Positions 1 through 12,235 of a stretch of 64,000 bases of DNA are shown here, in pieces. The notes below the pieces were generated by a model. That model worked only from the letters and a program-made list of their open reading frames with translations. It was not told the origin of the DNA and made no database searches. Numbering within the stretch: the stretch's first letter is position 1; every line of letters starts with the position of its first letter. A program made the position numbers and the translations under genes. Where the stretch lies: assembly GCA_035079385.1 (NCBI GenBank), contig JAVHKY010000024.1, positions 3,286,001-3,350,000 on the forward strand, in the 5' to 3' direction. This DNA is from Aspidiotus rigidus (lineage: Eukaryota; Arthropoda; Insecta; Hemiptera; Diaspididae).

Positions 1-2020
1 ACACTTCTTCACCTTTCGTAATGTTTCTCAGTTTATGTACTTTTGTGAACATTTGTTGAAATTCCAAAACAAGTCGTCTATTTCTTATTAAACCATCTTC
101 GATAGGCTATAAGTAGTGTCTTCATATACAACCAGCTTTGACGCGTGCACATCTACACTTCTTTTCAGACTCCAAAAAGACACCGCTTCGTGACCCATCG
201 CGTACCTACATTAGTTGTCTCGTAAGACTATCAAATGCCTTGATCGTTAAGCTGCAGGCAACTTGTCACAATGCGACTGCGTAACAAATTAGAAAAAGGA
301 ATATGTTGATTCGTTGAACAACAAGAATGTACTTCGAAGATCTTATTTGTTACATCAGAAAACAAGTTAGATTAGGATAGGAATTATACGTAGACACACG
401 CGAGATAATCCAGAAATAAGTTAGAATTTAAATATTAGCCTTTATTCTCTGTATACATCATGAACAACGACATAATTGATTCTAAGTAGGAGTGAAATGT
501 GACGCTGGAGAATAATTGAGCTGGAAAAATGTTGATGACAGATCAAGGAATGTGGGTCCATCATCAGCTTAATGTATACGCCCTCGGAAGAAAGTTTTTC
601 AGCGGTAAAACTAGGCCGAATTCAAAAAAGAGAGATTCCGGTAAAAATTACATTCCAGTACACATTTAGAGCATCACGCCACAAGCCTAGGGTTTTACAT
701 GTTAGACGTATAAAAGCGCGTTAATAAAATGTACTCGGGTGTCATTTCTTCGAATGGCGTTTTTTGAAATAGAAGGATTACGATTGTGTGAAGAAGCGGG
801 GGGGGGCTATCTAAAAGGGAAAGGCTGTACCCTAAATTCACTAATTTGCCAAAGTCATTGCCACTTTAACGAGTGCAGTAGATAATAATACTTTCGATTG
901 GACAAATATGATAATTATATTACGACTAACTTGCCTGGGACGATGGAGATTTTTATTATTAGTTTCAACTACCATACCAGGCCTTCATTTCATTACAGTC
1001 GCGCATGTTTCAGATGAAATTTTTCGTAAACGTTACAACGAAATCACACCGAGAAAATATGAAGCGAGAAATAAAAAGAGCTATTGACTCTATGTAGCGT
1101 AGTTCTAGAACGTGTCCACCATCATTACAACCCTTATAAAATTTCAATACTCGTTATTATAGCATACGAGTATTCTTTCTGCAAGCCTCATCGCTTCCAA
1201 TAAAATGGTTCTCATAACAGTACCTCCTTACGTTATCTCCTCAATTCAATTACAACATTATGTCGTAATCTATAGCTTCTTTTACAGCGGCGGGTAATTC
1301 TTGACCGACAGATTTCATAAAATGAAACTTGTCTGCGTGTAGCACTGGCTGTTTTATTGTATGTTCGTGAGGCTGACGACACGCATGAACGAATTTCAAA
1401 CTTTCAGGATGAACACGAACTATAGAAGATATCTCAAGGAGTATTTTCGACGCTGAATATAATGTCATTTGCCATTTTTCGAGTTCTCATACTCAGGTTT
1501 GGTTCCCGCGCTTCATTGCGACAGGCAAGTGCACCTTCTCGCGCATTGAAATTTTGTAGCTCGATAAGATACGTTACGCGTCGTAACAAACCGCGGTGAC
1601 TAAACATGAGAGGTAATATCGAAAAACTGACATTATGGCATTGTATTCAGCGTCCAAAATACTTTTAATAACACGGCGCCGGCGTGACAATTTTTCGGTC
1701 ATACTCTGGTATTTCAAAAAAATGATACTATTCTCGAAGTATTTGAAACGCTGAAAACGACGCGCTGTTTTCGGCTTTTCGATCCGTCTTCCAGATCTCT
1801 GTTATGATCTCGTTTACTTGCCGCGGATCGTTGCGGAACCTATCACACGCTGCCTGGTAGTGTTTTGATACTGCGACCGTTGGTGCGTTCCGCTATGATC
1901 CCCGATAAGTAAAGAAGTCGTTATTAGAGATTGGGTGAACGGGTCGGAAAATGGAAAATAGCTTCGTTTTCAGCGTTCAAAATACTTCTCTAGAATAGTA
2001 TGTTTTTAAAATGCCAGAGT
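1..2020. other. intergenic DNA, no gene recognised
   Basis: No coding region can be supported here. The longest open frame (minus strand, 1250-1468, 72 codons) has ordinary amino-acid composition but no recognisable motif and no clear splice partner. A G run lies near 797-806. No RNA gene or transposon terminus was seen. Confidence 0.5.
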
Positions 2021-3390
2021 ATGACCAAACAGGTTTCCTGTTAAAACTCACGGGTTCTTTAACGAAGTTATACGAGGGGTGGCAGGGATCCTGTTTTTTA
2101 TGGGGCACTAGGACCTGAAAAATGCAGATTGTGACGTCACAAGGTTGACCTATGACGTCATCAAATTTTGACGTCACAGGCCCGGACTTTGGAGCTATAT
2201 ACGTCCTCAGATTGTGACGTCACAGGCGCCGCCTCCAACTTATATTCATGATACGAGTGAGACTTAGAAAATTGTTGAGCTCCGAGCTTTGCTGGCCGGA
2301 CGTTTTTTCCGAAAACCCGCCTGATAAAACAGGTTCTCTGTTAAAAACTGTCACGCCGTATAATTTGTTGACTATGTTATGAATTTTTTTTTTATGCATT
2401 GTATATTAAGCTCTTAAGTGCGCTCGGGTTATGAACTTGATGGTGAATAGATTTTAGATGCGTTGGATGTGATTTGCTGCTTTTAGATAAGAGGTAATGT
2501 GTCGGATGGATGGGAGGTCATTGAGGAGAGTTGTTTCGATGAATGGTGAGAATTGGTGGGTATGGTGGAGAGAAACTAAGTGAGTGACTGTGAGAGGGTA
2601 GTCGCGAGGCTACAATGTTCGCATGAGAGCGATAAAATCTTGGAAAGACGGTTAGAGTGCGTGATTCGCGTATCACCAATATTAGGAGACATGTAAGGTA
2701 AATTTTGTGACGGCGAGATTCTTGGTGCGATGAAGCCCACGCGAATGGTAATGGTTTTAATTGGGCTAGTTTGTTTGATGAGATTTGATTTTGCCAGGGT
2801 GTGATCAATTTATTACTAATTTCGAGGTGGATGGTTTGGGTAAGATCATTTGGGAAGGTGACGATAGTTGATTCGTGAAAGTTTTGTGGCAGTTTTGGCG
2901 GGGGCGGGAGGTCGGAAAAAACGTTCCAGGCTGGCAAAGCTCGGAGCTCGAACATTTTTCCCCTCCTATCATATATAATTCGGCAGTCGTGTATACACCT
3001 TGAAAGGTAGCCCCCTCGAGTTGCTAGATATTCAATGCTTCATGCACTAACTGACTTAGCCCCTCTAAGGAGCCAGATATGCAACGTTTCAAACACTATG
3101 AGACTCAGGACGTTCTTCCGAGGCACTCTGAGTCCTCTTCCTATCATATATAGCTCGGAGGTAGAACCATAATTATAGCTTGGAGGTCGGAATTTTTTCA
3201 AGTCCCTCTCCTATTAAATATAGCTCCGAAGTCCGGGCCTGTGATGTCACAATTTGATGACATCATAGATCTGGCACGTCAACATTTTTCAGATCACACG
3301 CGCCCCATAAAACAGGTTTCCTTGTTTAACTCCGTTGAAGAACCCGTGAGTTTTTCATTATCTTGGATCCCCGTATGACTGGGGATCCAG
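2020..3390. repeat. TGACGTCA-rich repeat cluster A, interrupted by LINE DNA
   Basis: Two blocks (about 2020-2345 and 2915-3390) carry the signatures of a family that recurs at 10.66-11.96 kb and 23.2-24.7 kb. These are a 'CCTATCATATATAGCT'-like motif, TGACGTCA palindromes (for example near 2132, 2152, 2172 and 2215), a 'AAAACAGGTTCCCTG'-like motif, and a following 'GAAGAACCCGTGAG' motif. The left end (2031-2110) is the inverted counterpart of the right end (3301-3356), so this copy has inverted termini. LINE sequence sits between the blocks. Confidence 0.7.
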
Positions 3391-4600
3391 ATGGAAAGTT
3401 ATGTCGTAATAAATGGATGACAGGATTACGAGGAGAGAATGGATGCGTGAGACAAGTGGGTGTGTAAAGTTCGCATTGTAAATTGTCGTTAAGGCGGATA
3501 TAAGGAGTCAGTGGCGAGCAGAAAAGTGCGTTTTGGTGGGAATAGGAGAATTAGTATTGTTTCTATAAACATTAAAAGGTGGCTTGAACTTCGACCGTTA
3601 AAATCGATACTGAGTTGCGGTGCCGATGAGAGAAGATTTTGTTGCCAATTGAAAACGCGAAACTGACTTAATGTACTATTTTTGATCCATCTGAGGGAAA
3701 CGAGTCAAATATTTCTAAAAAAAAAGGAGCGGTAAATTTCAGGTTAGCTAGTTGACATAGTTTGCATATTATTTTAGGTACAGGTAAGGTCCAAGGGGGT
3801 AATGTGGAGAATACAGGAACTAGGCAATGGAAAAGAATTTCTTTTTCGAAGGGAGTGAGTGAGAAAGTAAATCATGTTGTTGAATGTACGATTTGCGGTA
3901 GAATTGAAGAGTCGAATTTGTAAACTGGGGTTTGAGGAAGTTGTGGAGACTGGCAGTTGAATAAAGTCGACGAAAATATAGACGTGGATAACCTGATACG
4001 GCTAGGCTTAGAAGTAAGGCTAGTGCGAAAAGCACCCTTAAAAAAAGAGAATGGTGGAATTTTGAACTGTGTCTAGAATTGAGATATGTGATGAGGGTGC
4101 GAGTCCGAATATATATAATCCATAATCTAGGACAGATTGAACCAGGGTATGATAGAGGGGAAGTAGAGTTTTGCTGTTGCAACCGGTAGAAATTTAAGAC
4201 GTTTGAAGTGGCTTTAGTTTCTTCAATATACGGTCGCCATGAGTCTTTGAAGTGGAAGTGGAGGCCGAGGACTTTTACTGTGTCATCAACTTCGATAGGG
4301 ATAGAGTTGAGGAGAAGGGAAGAAAATGTGGTTTTAGCTTGTATTTTGTAGAAAATCACGATACAGGACTTGGAGGAGGATATTCGGAATCCGCGGAATG
4401 ATAGCCAGTTATGGATGGACGAGATGGAATTTTGTAGGATTCTGTACGCACGAAGTTGAATGTGGATGCCTAGGTCATCGGTATAAAAAATTGCTTTAAC
4501 GGCAAAAGCGATGTTACGTATTGAGTTCCACTGAGGGGTGACCCTTGTGAGATTGATCTGCATTATGTGGTATTTTCTGTGCTCTGATTCAATTCTTATT
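2390..4600 (-). mobile_element. Jockey-type non-LTR retrotransposon, decayed
   Basis: Two open stretches on the minus strand belong to one class of LINE. The frame at 3820-4563 (247 codons) contains the reverse-transcriptase active-site box as 'FYTDDLGIHIQ' (the usual FADD with Y and T), followed by 'ISSSKS' and 'VKVLGLHFHFKDSW', the order seen in the RT palm and thumb of Jockey/I-group elements. The frame at 2518-2955 holds 'WQNQISSNKLAQLKP' and a basic 'SRRHKIYLT' segment, typical of the sequence between RNase H and the element's end. The 3' end near 2398 resembles the 3' ends at 16.57, 20.3 and 60.1 kb. Stops and an inserted repeat block (2.96-3.36 kb) show it is dead. RT identity is based on motifs recalled from the family; the clade is less certain. 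Confidence 0.75.
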
Positions 4601-5261
4601 CGATATTATTGAACAGTTCCTTTAGGTTGGGTACCGGTACATTGTACAGATGGATAACTAAATTGAAACTCGAAAAGAGATGTGTTTTATGGATTAATTT
4701 TTGGTGAAAATTTTCACCGTCCTGATGTAACTTTGACAAAACTTCAAGCTCCGAATCCCGATTTAGATACGAGACTTGAAAGAATTTTGAACTCAGAGTC
4801 CTGCAGATTTCTTCTTCTACTTCTGAAAACTTGCGAATGAGGAACTAGAAAAATCTTGAACGATGAACTTCTTTACAGGCAGGTCAACAGGACTTGAAAC
4901 AATGTCCACCAAATTCGAGGAAGTCTTTAGTAGCAAATGTCCAAGGGGTCCTGACAAGAAAGAAATGGTAGAACGTGTTCTGAGAGAACACTCTAGTCGA
5001 TTCTGCTAGGGTCGCCAGAGATGAAGAAATACCTGACGAGAATGGTCATGAAACTCTGGTCCATAGAGGGGTTGGACGTTCATTACAAACGCCGATAATC
5101 AGGTATATTCCGAAGAGTGAATTTGAGTCGCGAATAGAGGGCCCTACAATGTGGTAAACTACACTAGGCTAGAAGTGTAGCCCGAACTACAGTATACCAG
5201 GCTTATACTAGGCTAAAGAATACTGGCCTCTCGACTAGTTCGCTTAGCATACTTTTAGATG
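4600..5261. other. intergenic DNA, no gene
   Basis: No supported coding region. Around 5150-5225 there are several imperfect copies of a short word like 'TAGGCT' ('cactaggctagaag', 'tactaggctaaag'), suggesting a small decayed local repeat. Nothing else was recognised. Confidence 0.4.
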
Positions 5262-6469
5262 AGTTAGATCAGTGTTTCTCAACCTTTCTTACATCGCGGC
5301 ACATTTCTCCAAGAGACGACATTACTACGGCACAGCATTTTCAAAACTCCAAATTGTATCGACAATTGAATCCGTTTTTGCAAAAAGGGCCTAAGTGTGC
5401 TTTAGGCCCTTTTTAATTAAAACACGCTAATACGTAGGGCGTACTCTAGCAAACATGTCACCAAACTTTCAAATCGTTCTGACGTGCCTTTGTTGATCAT
5501 TCGTTGATGTTCGATGACTATACGACTATACGACCCGTATCAACACGTACATACGTTGTATCATCCTTATCAGTTTCCAAGTTCCCGGCTATCTGTTGCT
5601 AATAATAATATTTTTTAATTTTTTTTTCTTACATACTGTTCTTTCAAAAAAATTTTATATGCCTAAAAAATTCGATTATATTATTTCACGTGCCCCTTAA
5701 CACGGTAAAAATTGCGTTTTTACAAAAAGGGCCTAAAAGGTAGTAACTTTTCCCGTGTTTTCATCAGCACAATGATCTTCACAGATCTTCAATTCTTTCA
5801 AAATATTGTAGTCCGATAACTCTAATCTTCATTCCCAACTTGTCTTACAACATTTCGTTTACTCAGATTTTTAATTTTGAATGTTGAAATTTCAAACACG
5901 TTTTTCTAGAAACAAGATTTTCGCACTTGGGCCCTTTTTGCAAAAACGGATTCAATTTTTGTGCGTTTTGACATTGTTATGTGCATTGATTTCCTCCTCC
6001 TTATTTCAGAATTTGTGGCCTACAAGATGGCTACATGAGGCCTCATCCCTCTTTCTCTATGGTGCGGTTTCAGGAAATAAGAGATTTGATCTTCTGCTCG
6101 GACTCAAGAGAATTTTGCCACCAATACACGCAAAAGTGTCTGGATATTTTTTGCATTTATTGGAAACCCTCTGGGCTCTTCTAATTTCGAAATTTATGAG
6201 GAAATATGAAATACAATCTGTATTTTTGGCCAAGTCGCAGAAAGTTCTTGACTTTTACGACAATGAGTGCAGGTTTGGACTCAAGTTTAAGTAATTATAA
6301 CGGGAACTGACTGACATCATTCAAAAATTTGAAAACACCGATCAGATAGTGCTTATGGTTACTTTTTCGAGTAAATGAAAAAAATCGACAATTTTTTTCT
6401 TAGTTCGTGTTAATTTATGTTTTTGATCAAAATTTTGCGGCACACTGGTTGTGAGACACTGAGTTAGAT
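5262..6469. mobile_element. non-autonomous hAT-like DNA transposon with perfect 8-bp target duplication
   Basis: The element runs from 5270 to 6461 (1192 bp). It starts CAGTGTTTCTCAACC and its other end, read inward on the minus strand, starts CAGTGTCTCACAACC, giving 15-bp terminal inverted repeats with two mismatches. The flanks are identical 8-mers, AGTTAGAT, at 5262-5269 and 6462-6469. An 8-bp duplication and CAGTG-type ends are the hallmark of the hAT superfamily. Internally a perfect 26-bp inverted repeat (5365-5390 with 5931-5956) and a GGGCCT/AGGCCC hairpin (about 5383-5415) make a folded subterminal domain. The internal open frame at 5881-6294 (137 codons) shows no hAT transposase motif, so the element is probably non-autonomous. 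Confidence 0.88.
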
Positions 6470-9440
6470 TAAAATTCCAACATGTTGATGACGTCATAAG
6501 GTAGGCGTGGCCTTGACGTACTCAAGATGACTTCATCTACAATGAGACATAAAACATGATCTTTAAAAGTCTTTTTTTTGAAAATTTTTGTGTTTCTTCT
6601 AAAACTCAGAAAGACCACTGCTGTCAACAGCAACATAATATCAAGGTCCAACTCTATAGCAGATTCATTTTACTAATTTTTCAATATCATAGAAAAAAAA
6701 AAAACATTCTCACGAATTAGAACCTCAGATGCTGTTACACCCCTCCCCCTCTCAGTATACCTCTTCCCTCGATAACAATAAACCAGCTGATTGTAACAGG
6801 GAGGACAAATCGATAGCATTACTCACTCGGATGTTTCGAGAATATTCGCTGTAAACTACATCCAGCCCATTATTAAAGATACCCCATTCTTCCGAAAGTA
6901 ATTAGGTCGAGTCGAAATTCATACACGCATCGCAAAGTTCACAATTATAAGGCGCATAAGTACCCTAAAAAATCGTAGCATTACCTATATATTTACGATA
7001 TTACCTATACTATTTCAGAACGAAATAGAAACCATTCACCAGCAGCAGAATACGAGAAGGTACTTCGGTGTATAATTACGGGCGCGTGTGCGAATATACG
7101 CTGCGAGATGCAGTAATACAGATACGAGTGTGTCGGTATGCAACAGTTTTTGTCTGGAAGACTACGTGTTGTTGCTCAATTGTACTTTTTTTTCCACATC
7201 ACAAAAATACAAGAAATTCAGACGAGTGTACCGAGTGTATCAACACTGTAGAGCCTATACTGTACGTATATGCGGTCGTGGCGGACCCTTCCCTTCGAGT
7301 ACATTATGCTGAACACGTTTATAAAAACGTGCTATATTGTCGCCCATTTAGTAGGGACTCCTTGGTGTCCTAAGACTCGCATACATATTTTATTACATAG
7401 GAACTCTCTTCTTCGCGTATATTATACGACGAGGAATACTTTTTGGAATCATTTGAACTACGTATGTATATCTTAGCGTCGGCCTACGGAGCGCGAGATC
7501 TTATAATTATGAGCTCGAAGAATGTTATTGTATTAGTTACCGAATTAAAACTTCTGTCCGTTGGTCAGTAAAAAAATAGAGATATCAAACTGCATTTAAG
7601 ACTGTGCAATAATTTCGAGACTCATGGAAAGCCAATGCGGCGAGTCTGTAGCCCGGATCCTACGACGAACATACTCCAGAGCGAGTTGGAGAAATCACAC
7701 AGATTTGTCTCCTTATACTCAAACATGTCCCCCCTCACAACTTCAGGACGAAATATTCTTATCCCTATTTTCTCCTAGTTCACATTTTCCTATTTCTAGC
7801 TAAGACCCCTTTCGTATAAAAAGTTCCAATATTAATGTACATAAGTTGAGGGTCGAAATTCGTCGATATCCCAAAGTCAAATCTGCACTCGTGGTTGATT
7901 TCGTTTGCTGCTTGTACGTGAAACCCCTTCAGCAGGAGTAGAGGGAGTTCGATACCACATATATGAAAGAATAACTTGAGGCCGAGATGAATTAAAGGAA
8001 ACTAGCTTTTATGTCCATCAGCGGAGTTTAACATTCATTTTCTGGTAATCATAAATTTCTTCGCTGACGACCTCGGTATTTCAATAGTATCCTTCAATCT
8101 ACCGAGAGCTTCTAGACTTAGTCAGTTTTTGATCGACTCCAGTTCTACCCTTATAAATGCAAATCTACTACGTCGTATTTTCCGAAAGGAAATCATTTCT
8201 CCCGGTCAACTACAGGGGCTCGTGCCCTTGACAGCACATCCTTAATGTCCCAATACCCTCTTCGCTTTTGAACTTATGTAGTCTTTCTACAGATTTCTGC
8301 ACAAATCGTTCCACAAGTGTTTGCAAAGCTTTTTGCCTACCACCAGCTCACGCACAAGTCAACGGCAAGCAATTTTCGTCCTGAAGAACAATGAGACGGA
8401 GAGAAATCGAGATAATAGAGCAGATTGTAACAAAAGAGCACAATGAGATATTGCTCCAGATCAGTACCATTAATAGGAAAGTGTACACGAAAAAAGCGAT
8501 GTAGGAATGGAGACATCCACAACAACCCACCAATAGTGAAAATAATAAGCAACGACCAGACGAAGAAAAGGTACGAGGTGAGCTTGATCGCAGTGGACAA
8601 GCTCTGTTGTGGGTAGTGCGAACGCATCTACATTGGTGAGACTGAGAAAAAATTCGACATTAGGAAAAAGGAGCACCAACTACCAAGGAAATAAGAAGAT
8701 GAGGAGTCATTCTTCGTCAAATATCACAATGGTGAAAAAATATTTGAAGTCATACAAGCAAAAAACCGCATGAAGAGAAGAAAACTTCAAGAATAGAGGG
8801 ATATTGCAATGGCAAAGAGGTGAAAAGGTAGCCTTTTGAACAATGTAATCACTTTCGAGAGTGAAAGATTATTCAGCTTGGTCATGGCCGTCTCTCTGCC
8901 GTGCAAATAATGTTTGACGAACGTGCAGTGTCTACGATTAGGGAAAATAGTCCTACATCACTCGTTTTTTAACAACCTTTTTGCGGAATTCAATACCTGC
9001 ACGTTCGTCAAACATTATTTGTACGGCAGTTCTAGTATCAGGCTGGAATATTAAACCTGGCAACGTTGCGATGACGAAAAATACGGGGCCGAGTTTTATA
9101 CAGGCTCTTATGGAAAAATCTTCGAAAAACACTTTAATCATTGATTTGCGAACAGTATTAAATTCCGCGGGGAAAAAGTTCATAAATATATAGAAAGAGT
9201 AAACGATTCTCGATTTTTTGAACTCGGTTTGTAACGCGCTTCGCCCTCTGTCTGACTTTTTATTTTAAATCGTGAATAACTCGCGTCGTAGTTGATCGAT
9301 CTTAACGATACCAAGCTGAAAATATCGAGAATCGTTGGCTCTTCAAATGACGTTCTCTGCACTTTTTTCAAAAACTTCATCATATTTGTGTAAAATCAAG
9401 TTTTCCAATGTTCTCAAATAAGATACTATACAAATTTCTG
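6470..9440. other. intergenic DNA, no recognised gene
   Basis: Several short overlapping open frames (7068-7476 plus; 8337-8679 minus) have no recognisable domain and overlap each other in different frames, so I do not call them genes. A 30-bp inverted repeat with one mismatch (8899-8928 with 8997-9026) marks a small hairpin. Confidence 0.45.
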
Positions 9441-9449
9441 CCCCCGTGC

Positions 9450-10530
9450 AACGTTGTCGAGTTTCGAATATTTCGGCCTGATAATAGAGATGGCCATGGC
9501 TTGGTGATTGGACAAGACAGGAATAACAGAACCGACCAAAAGGATGACAGCAAACCTATTACCCTATAGAAACACAGCATACAGGCGGGAGAACCAATCA
9601 CAGTGCAGTATTGTTGTAGCCAATAAGATTACAAGGATGAATGTCGAAGGCCTTGTTTTTTAATAGCGATACAACTGACTACAGCTAGAGCAACACCCAA
9701 ATGTACTCTTGTAAGCTAACTAATAAAGTAGAATTACCTCTTGTTTTACTCATCGGTGCATGTCGTTATTATGTTTGATCTCTTGACTTCTGAAGTCTTC
9801 AACTAGGAGCTTAAATGTGAATAGTAAGCTAATGACGAAAGACACAATACTTACGTGCGGGGGTAATATTAAAAGAGGGGGGTTGTTGGTAAATGAAAAA
9901 CTCAAGCGAAAAATTTGATCACCTCGTCGGGATTTTTCACTTGAGTTTTTCATTTACCAACAACCCCCCTCCTTTAAGCTAATGACCTTACCCTTTTTCA
10001 GGACTTATGAATTTTGAAGCGTCTCGTCAGAGAACCGAAAACTTGAATTCTTACCCTAAACCCGCCAGAGAGAAACAAAATCAACTACAAGTTTGTCTAT
10101 CCGCACCTTTGATCTTGAAATTTTGACAAAGTTTGACCTCTAACCTGTGTACATGATTGATGGAACTTTTCCTATAAATTGAAAAAGGGTTTTTCAATTG
10201 TACAAATCTACTTTATTAGTTGCTTATACAAGAGTACTTTCGGGTGTTATCCCATCATCAGTTGTGTCGCAACTGGTGAACAAGACCTTAACCATGAGTT
10301 TTTATAGTATAACACTGTGATCTTATTGGCTATAGCAATCCTGTATTGTGATTGGTTCACTTCTTGGAAACCTATTCTTACAGTAATATGACATTGTGTT
10401 CTTATTGGCTAAAACATACTGCTTTGTGATGTTCTAAATGCTACGTTTCTATTGGCTACCTGGATTCCTGCCGTCTCATTGGTTGGTTCCGTTCTTCTTC
10501 TCTCCTCCAATCACCAGGCCGAATAATTTT
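9450..10530. mobile_element. large inverted-repeat element with a hammerhead-like fold in its arm
   Basis: The left part (about 9450-9735) and right part (about 10190-10530) are diverged inverted copies. Both contain CAGGCCGAA/TTCGGCCTG, the words 'TGATTGG' and 'ATTGGCTA', and the segment reading 'CTAATAAAGTAG' in opposite directions. The middle holds a near-perfect palindrome at about 9875-9972 (arms roughly 37 nt, first arm starting GAGGGGGGTTG). The right arm, on the minus strand, carries an intact hammerhead-like motif at 10219-10273; the left arm has its degenerate counterpart at about 9665-9735. No open frame for a transposase or reverse transcriptase was seen. Inverted terminal copies with ribozyme motifs recall the pseudo-LTRs of Penelope-like elements, but that family link is inference. 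Confidence 0.6.
10219..10273 (-). ncRNA. hammerhead-ribozyme-like motif
   Basis: Read on the minus strand. Stem I is GTTGC...GCAAC plus ACAA...TTGT, with an internal loop. The core heptamer CTGATGA is at 10261-10255. Stem II is GGG/CCC with one extra U before it. Then come GAAA (10241-10238) and a two-pair stem III (A-U, G-C) closing a two-nt loop. The putative cleavage dinucleotide UC falls at 10233-10232. These match the hammerhead core order CUGANGA - II - GAAA - III - UH with flanking stem I (type I). The weak points are the short stem II and the extra base beside it. Minimal stem III hammerheads are known in Penelope-like elements. Cleavage activity is not shown by sequence alone. Confidence 0.55.
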
Positions 10531-10659
10531 TCGCTGTTAAGTGTGATTACATTGTTCAAGAGACAGGCTTTGATCTAGTAGGTGAGATTGGAATTTGTGA
10601 GGATTCGGGGGTCAATGCGCGGTAGTCTATCGACAGGTCTTACGGCTTGGTTGACTTTT

Positions 10660-11960
10660 TAACAGGGAACCCGTTTTATCGGGTCCGCCCCAGGTCGTTT
10701 AGAGGTCGACCTCGAGAGTCGAATTTTCTAAGTCTCCCTCATATCATAAATAGCTTGGAGGTCGATATTTTTCTAAGTCCTTCTATCATATAGCTCCAAA
10801 GGCAAGAAATTTTGCAGATCCCGCGTGCCCGATGAAACAGATTCCCTGGCACCCCTCGTTTGACTCTGTTAAAGAACCCTTGAGTTTTCTCACCTCCACT
10901 GATTCCGCTGAGGTTGGGGACCTAGATGATGATGGTCACGGAGTAGGAGTCCGATGAGAAGCCTAGAAAGAGAAAAGATGAGTGAAATAAACGTTGGACA
11001 TTGCTGTTAAGGTAGATGGAAGATTAGAAGGGCTAAGAAAGACAGGTGATGAATGAGGAGGCAGAGTTAAGAGCTAGAATTGATTCTAAGCATGGGAAGA
11101 TAGCTTGGTTGTGCCGGAGTTGCGGTGACAGTGAGAGATAATTTTGCGAAACCATCATCAAAAATTTTGAACCGTCTGCGAAACAAAGGGTGACAATGGT
11201 TTTGATATGTGAACGATATTTAGGAAACGGGAGTGGTAAGCAGAAATATTGGTCAATTTCTTGGAGAATTTACACAGTTTGAAAACTTTTTTGGTGGGAA
11301 TATTGTTCGTGGAAGTAATGAGAAGAGACAGTGGAACTTGACACTTTTTGATAAGGAATGGTTATGGAATAGGAAAGTTGTCGCGAACTGGAGATAATAA
11401 GTTTTTTTTTTTTTAAAGGATAAATGCCCTCCACAAAAGCTAGATCCGGCTCTGGAAATGGTGAACTCAAAAAAACAACGGCTTCCTTAACGAAGTTAAA
11501 CGAAGAACACAGTGAACCTGTCCTATGAGTCAAATTGTAATATGATAGGAGGGGGACTCAGAAATAGCATATGTAGCTCGAGAGTAAAAATTTTTCCAAG
11601 TCCCCTCCCATCATGTATAGCTCGAGAGTCAAAACTCTTTCAAGTCCCTCTCCTATCATAATATATGGCTAAAGGGTTGAAATTCTTCCAAGTTTTTGCC
11701 GGACAGCGTACGGCGTACGGCGCACGGCAAATTTCTCAAAAAAACACCCATAGAATAGGTTCCCAGTCAAAATTTTGACTCTCGAGCTATATTATGATAG
11801 AAGGGAGACTTGAGAAAATTTCATACTCCAAGCTACATACAATAGGAGTCAACATTTTTCCAAGTTTTTTGCCGGATGGCGCACGGCGAACGGCGCACGG
11901 CAAATTTCTCAAATAACCCCCCATAAAAGAGGTTCCCCGTTAGAAGAATATGGATTTGAA
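10660..11960. repeat. repeat cluster B of the TATCATATATAGCT family
   Basis: Contains 'TATCATAAATAGCTTGG' (about 10743), 'CCCATCATGTATAGCTCG' (about 11607) and related copies, the 'AACAGGGAACCCGTTTTATC' end motif (10661-10680) and the 'GTTAAAGAACCCTTGAG' motif (about 10866). It also has two copies of a GTACGGC/GCACGGC heptamer array followed by 'AAATTTCTCAAA' (about 11700-11745 and 11870-11915). An inverted copy of the end motif lies at 11450-11530. No coding function was seen. Confidence 0.7.
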
Positions 11961-12235
11961 TTAGTTTCACCCAAGGTGCACTGAAATAGGTAAGTTAAAC
12001 AAAATGCAACCCACAAAGCACCCACAAAAATGCATGAGGTGTGGATTCGTGGAATCTCTGGAAGTAATTGGTACCTCCTCGTTATTTATATTGAGCTGGA
12101 CACCCCTCTTTTCATTTACTTGACCTTGACTTACTTTATCCAAGCTTCGCCACAAATGGGATTACTGACTGGTTTCCTCCTCCTCTCTTAGCATTATATT
12201 AGGATAATAAGACATTTCGGGAGCAGCAATTGCAG

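Noticed and set aside
1250..1468. 72-codon minus-strand frame
   Set aside because: No motif, and no convincing acceptor or donor to link it to another exon.
5881..6294. 137-codon frame inside the hAT element as a transposase
   Set aside because: No hAT dimerisation or catalytic motif is visible, and it overlaps the internal inverted repeat, so it is more likely accidental or captured sequence.
7068..7476. overlapping plus-strand frames of 68-101 codons
   Set aside because: Three frames overlap in the same stretch without any domain; nothing chooses one over another.
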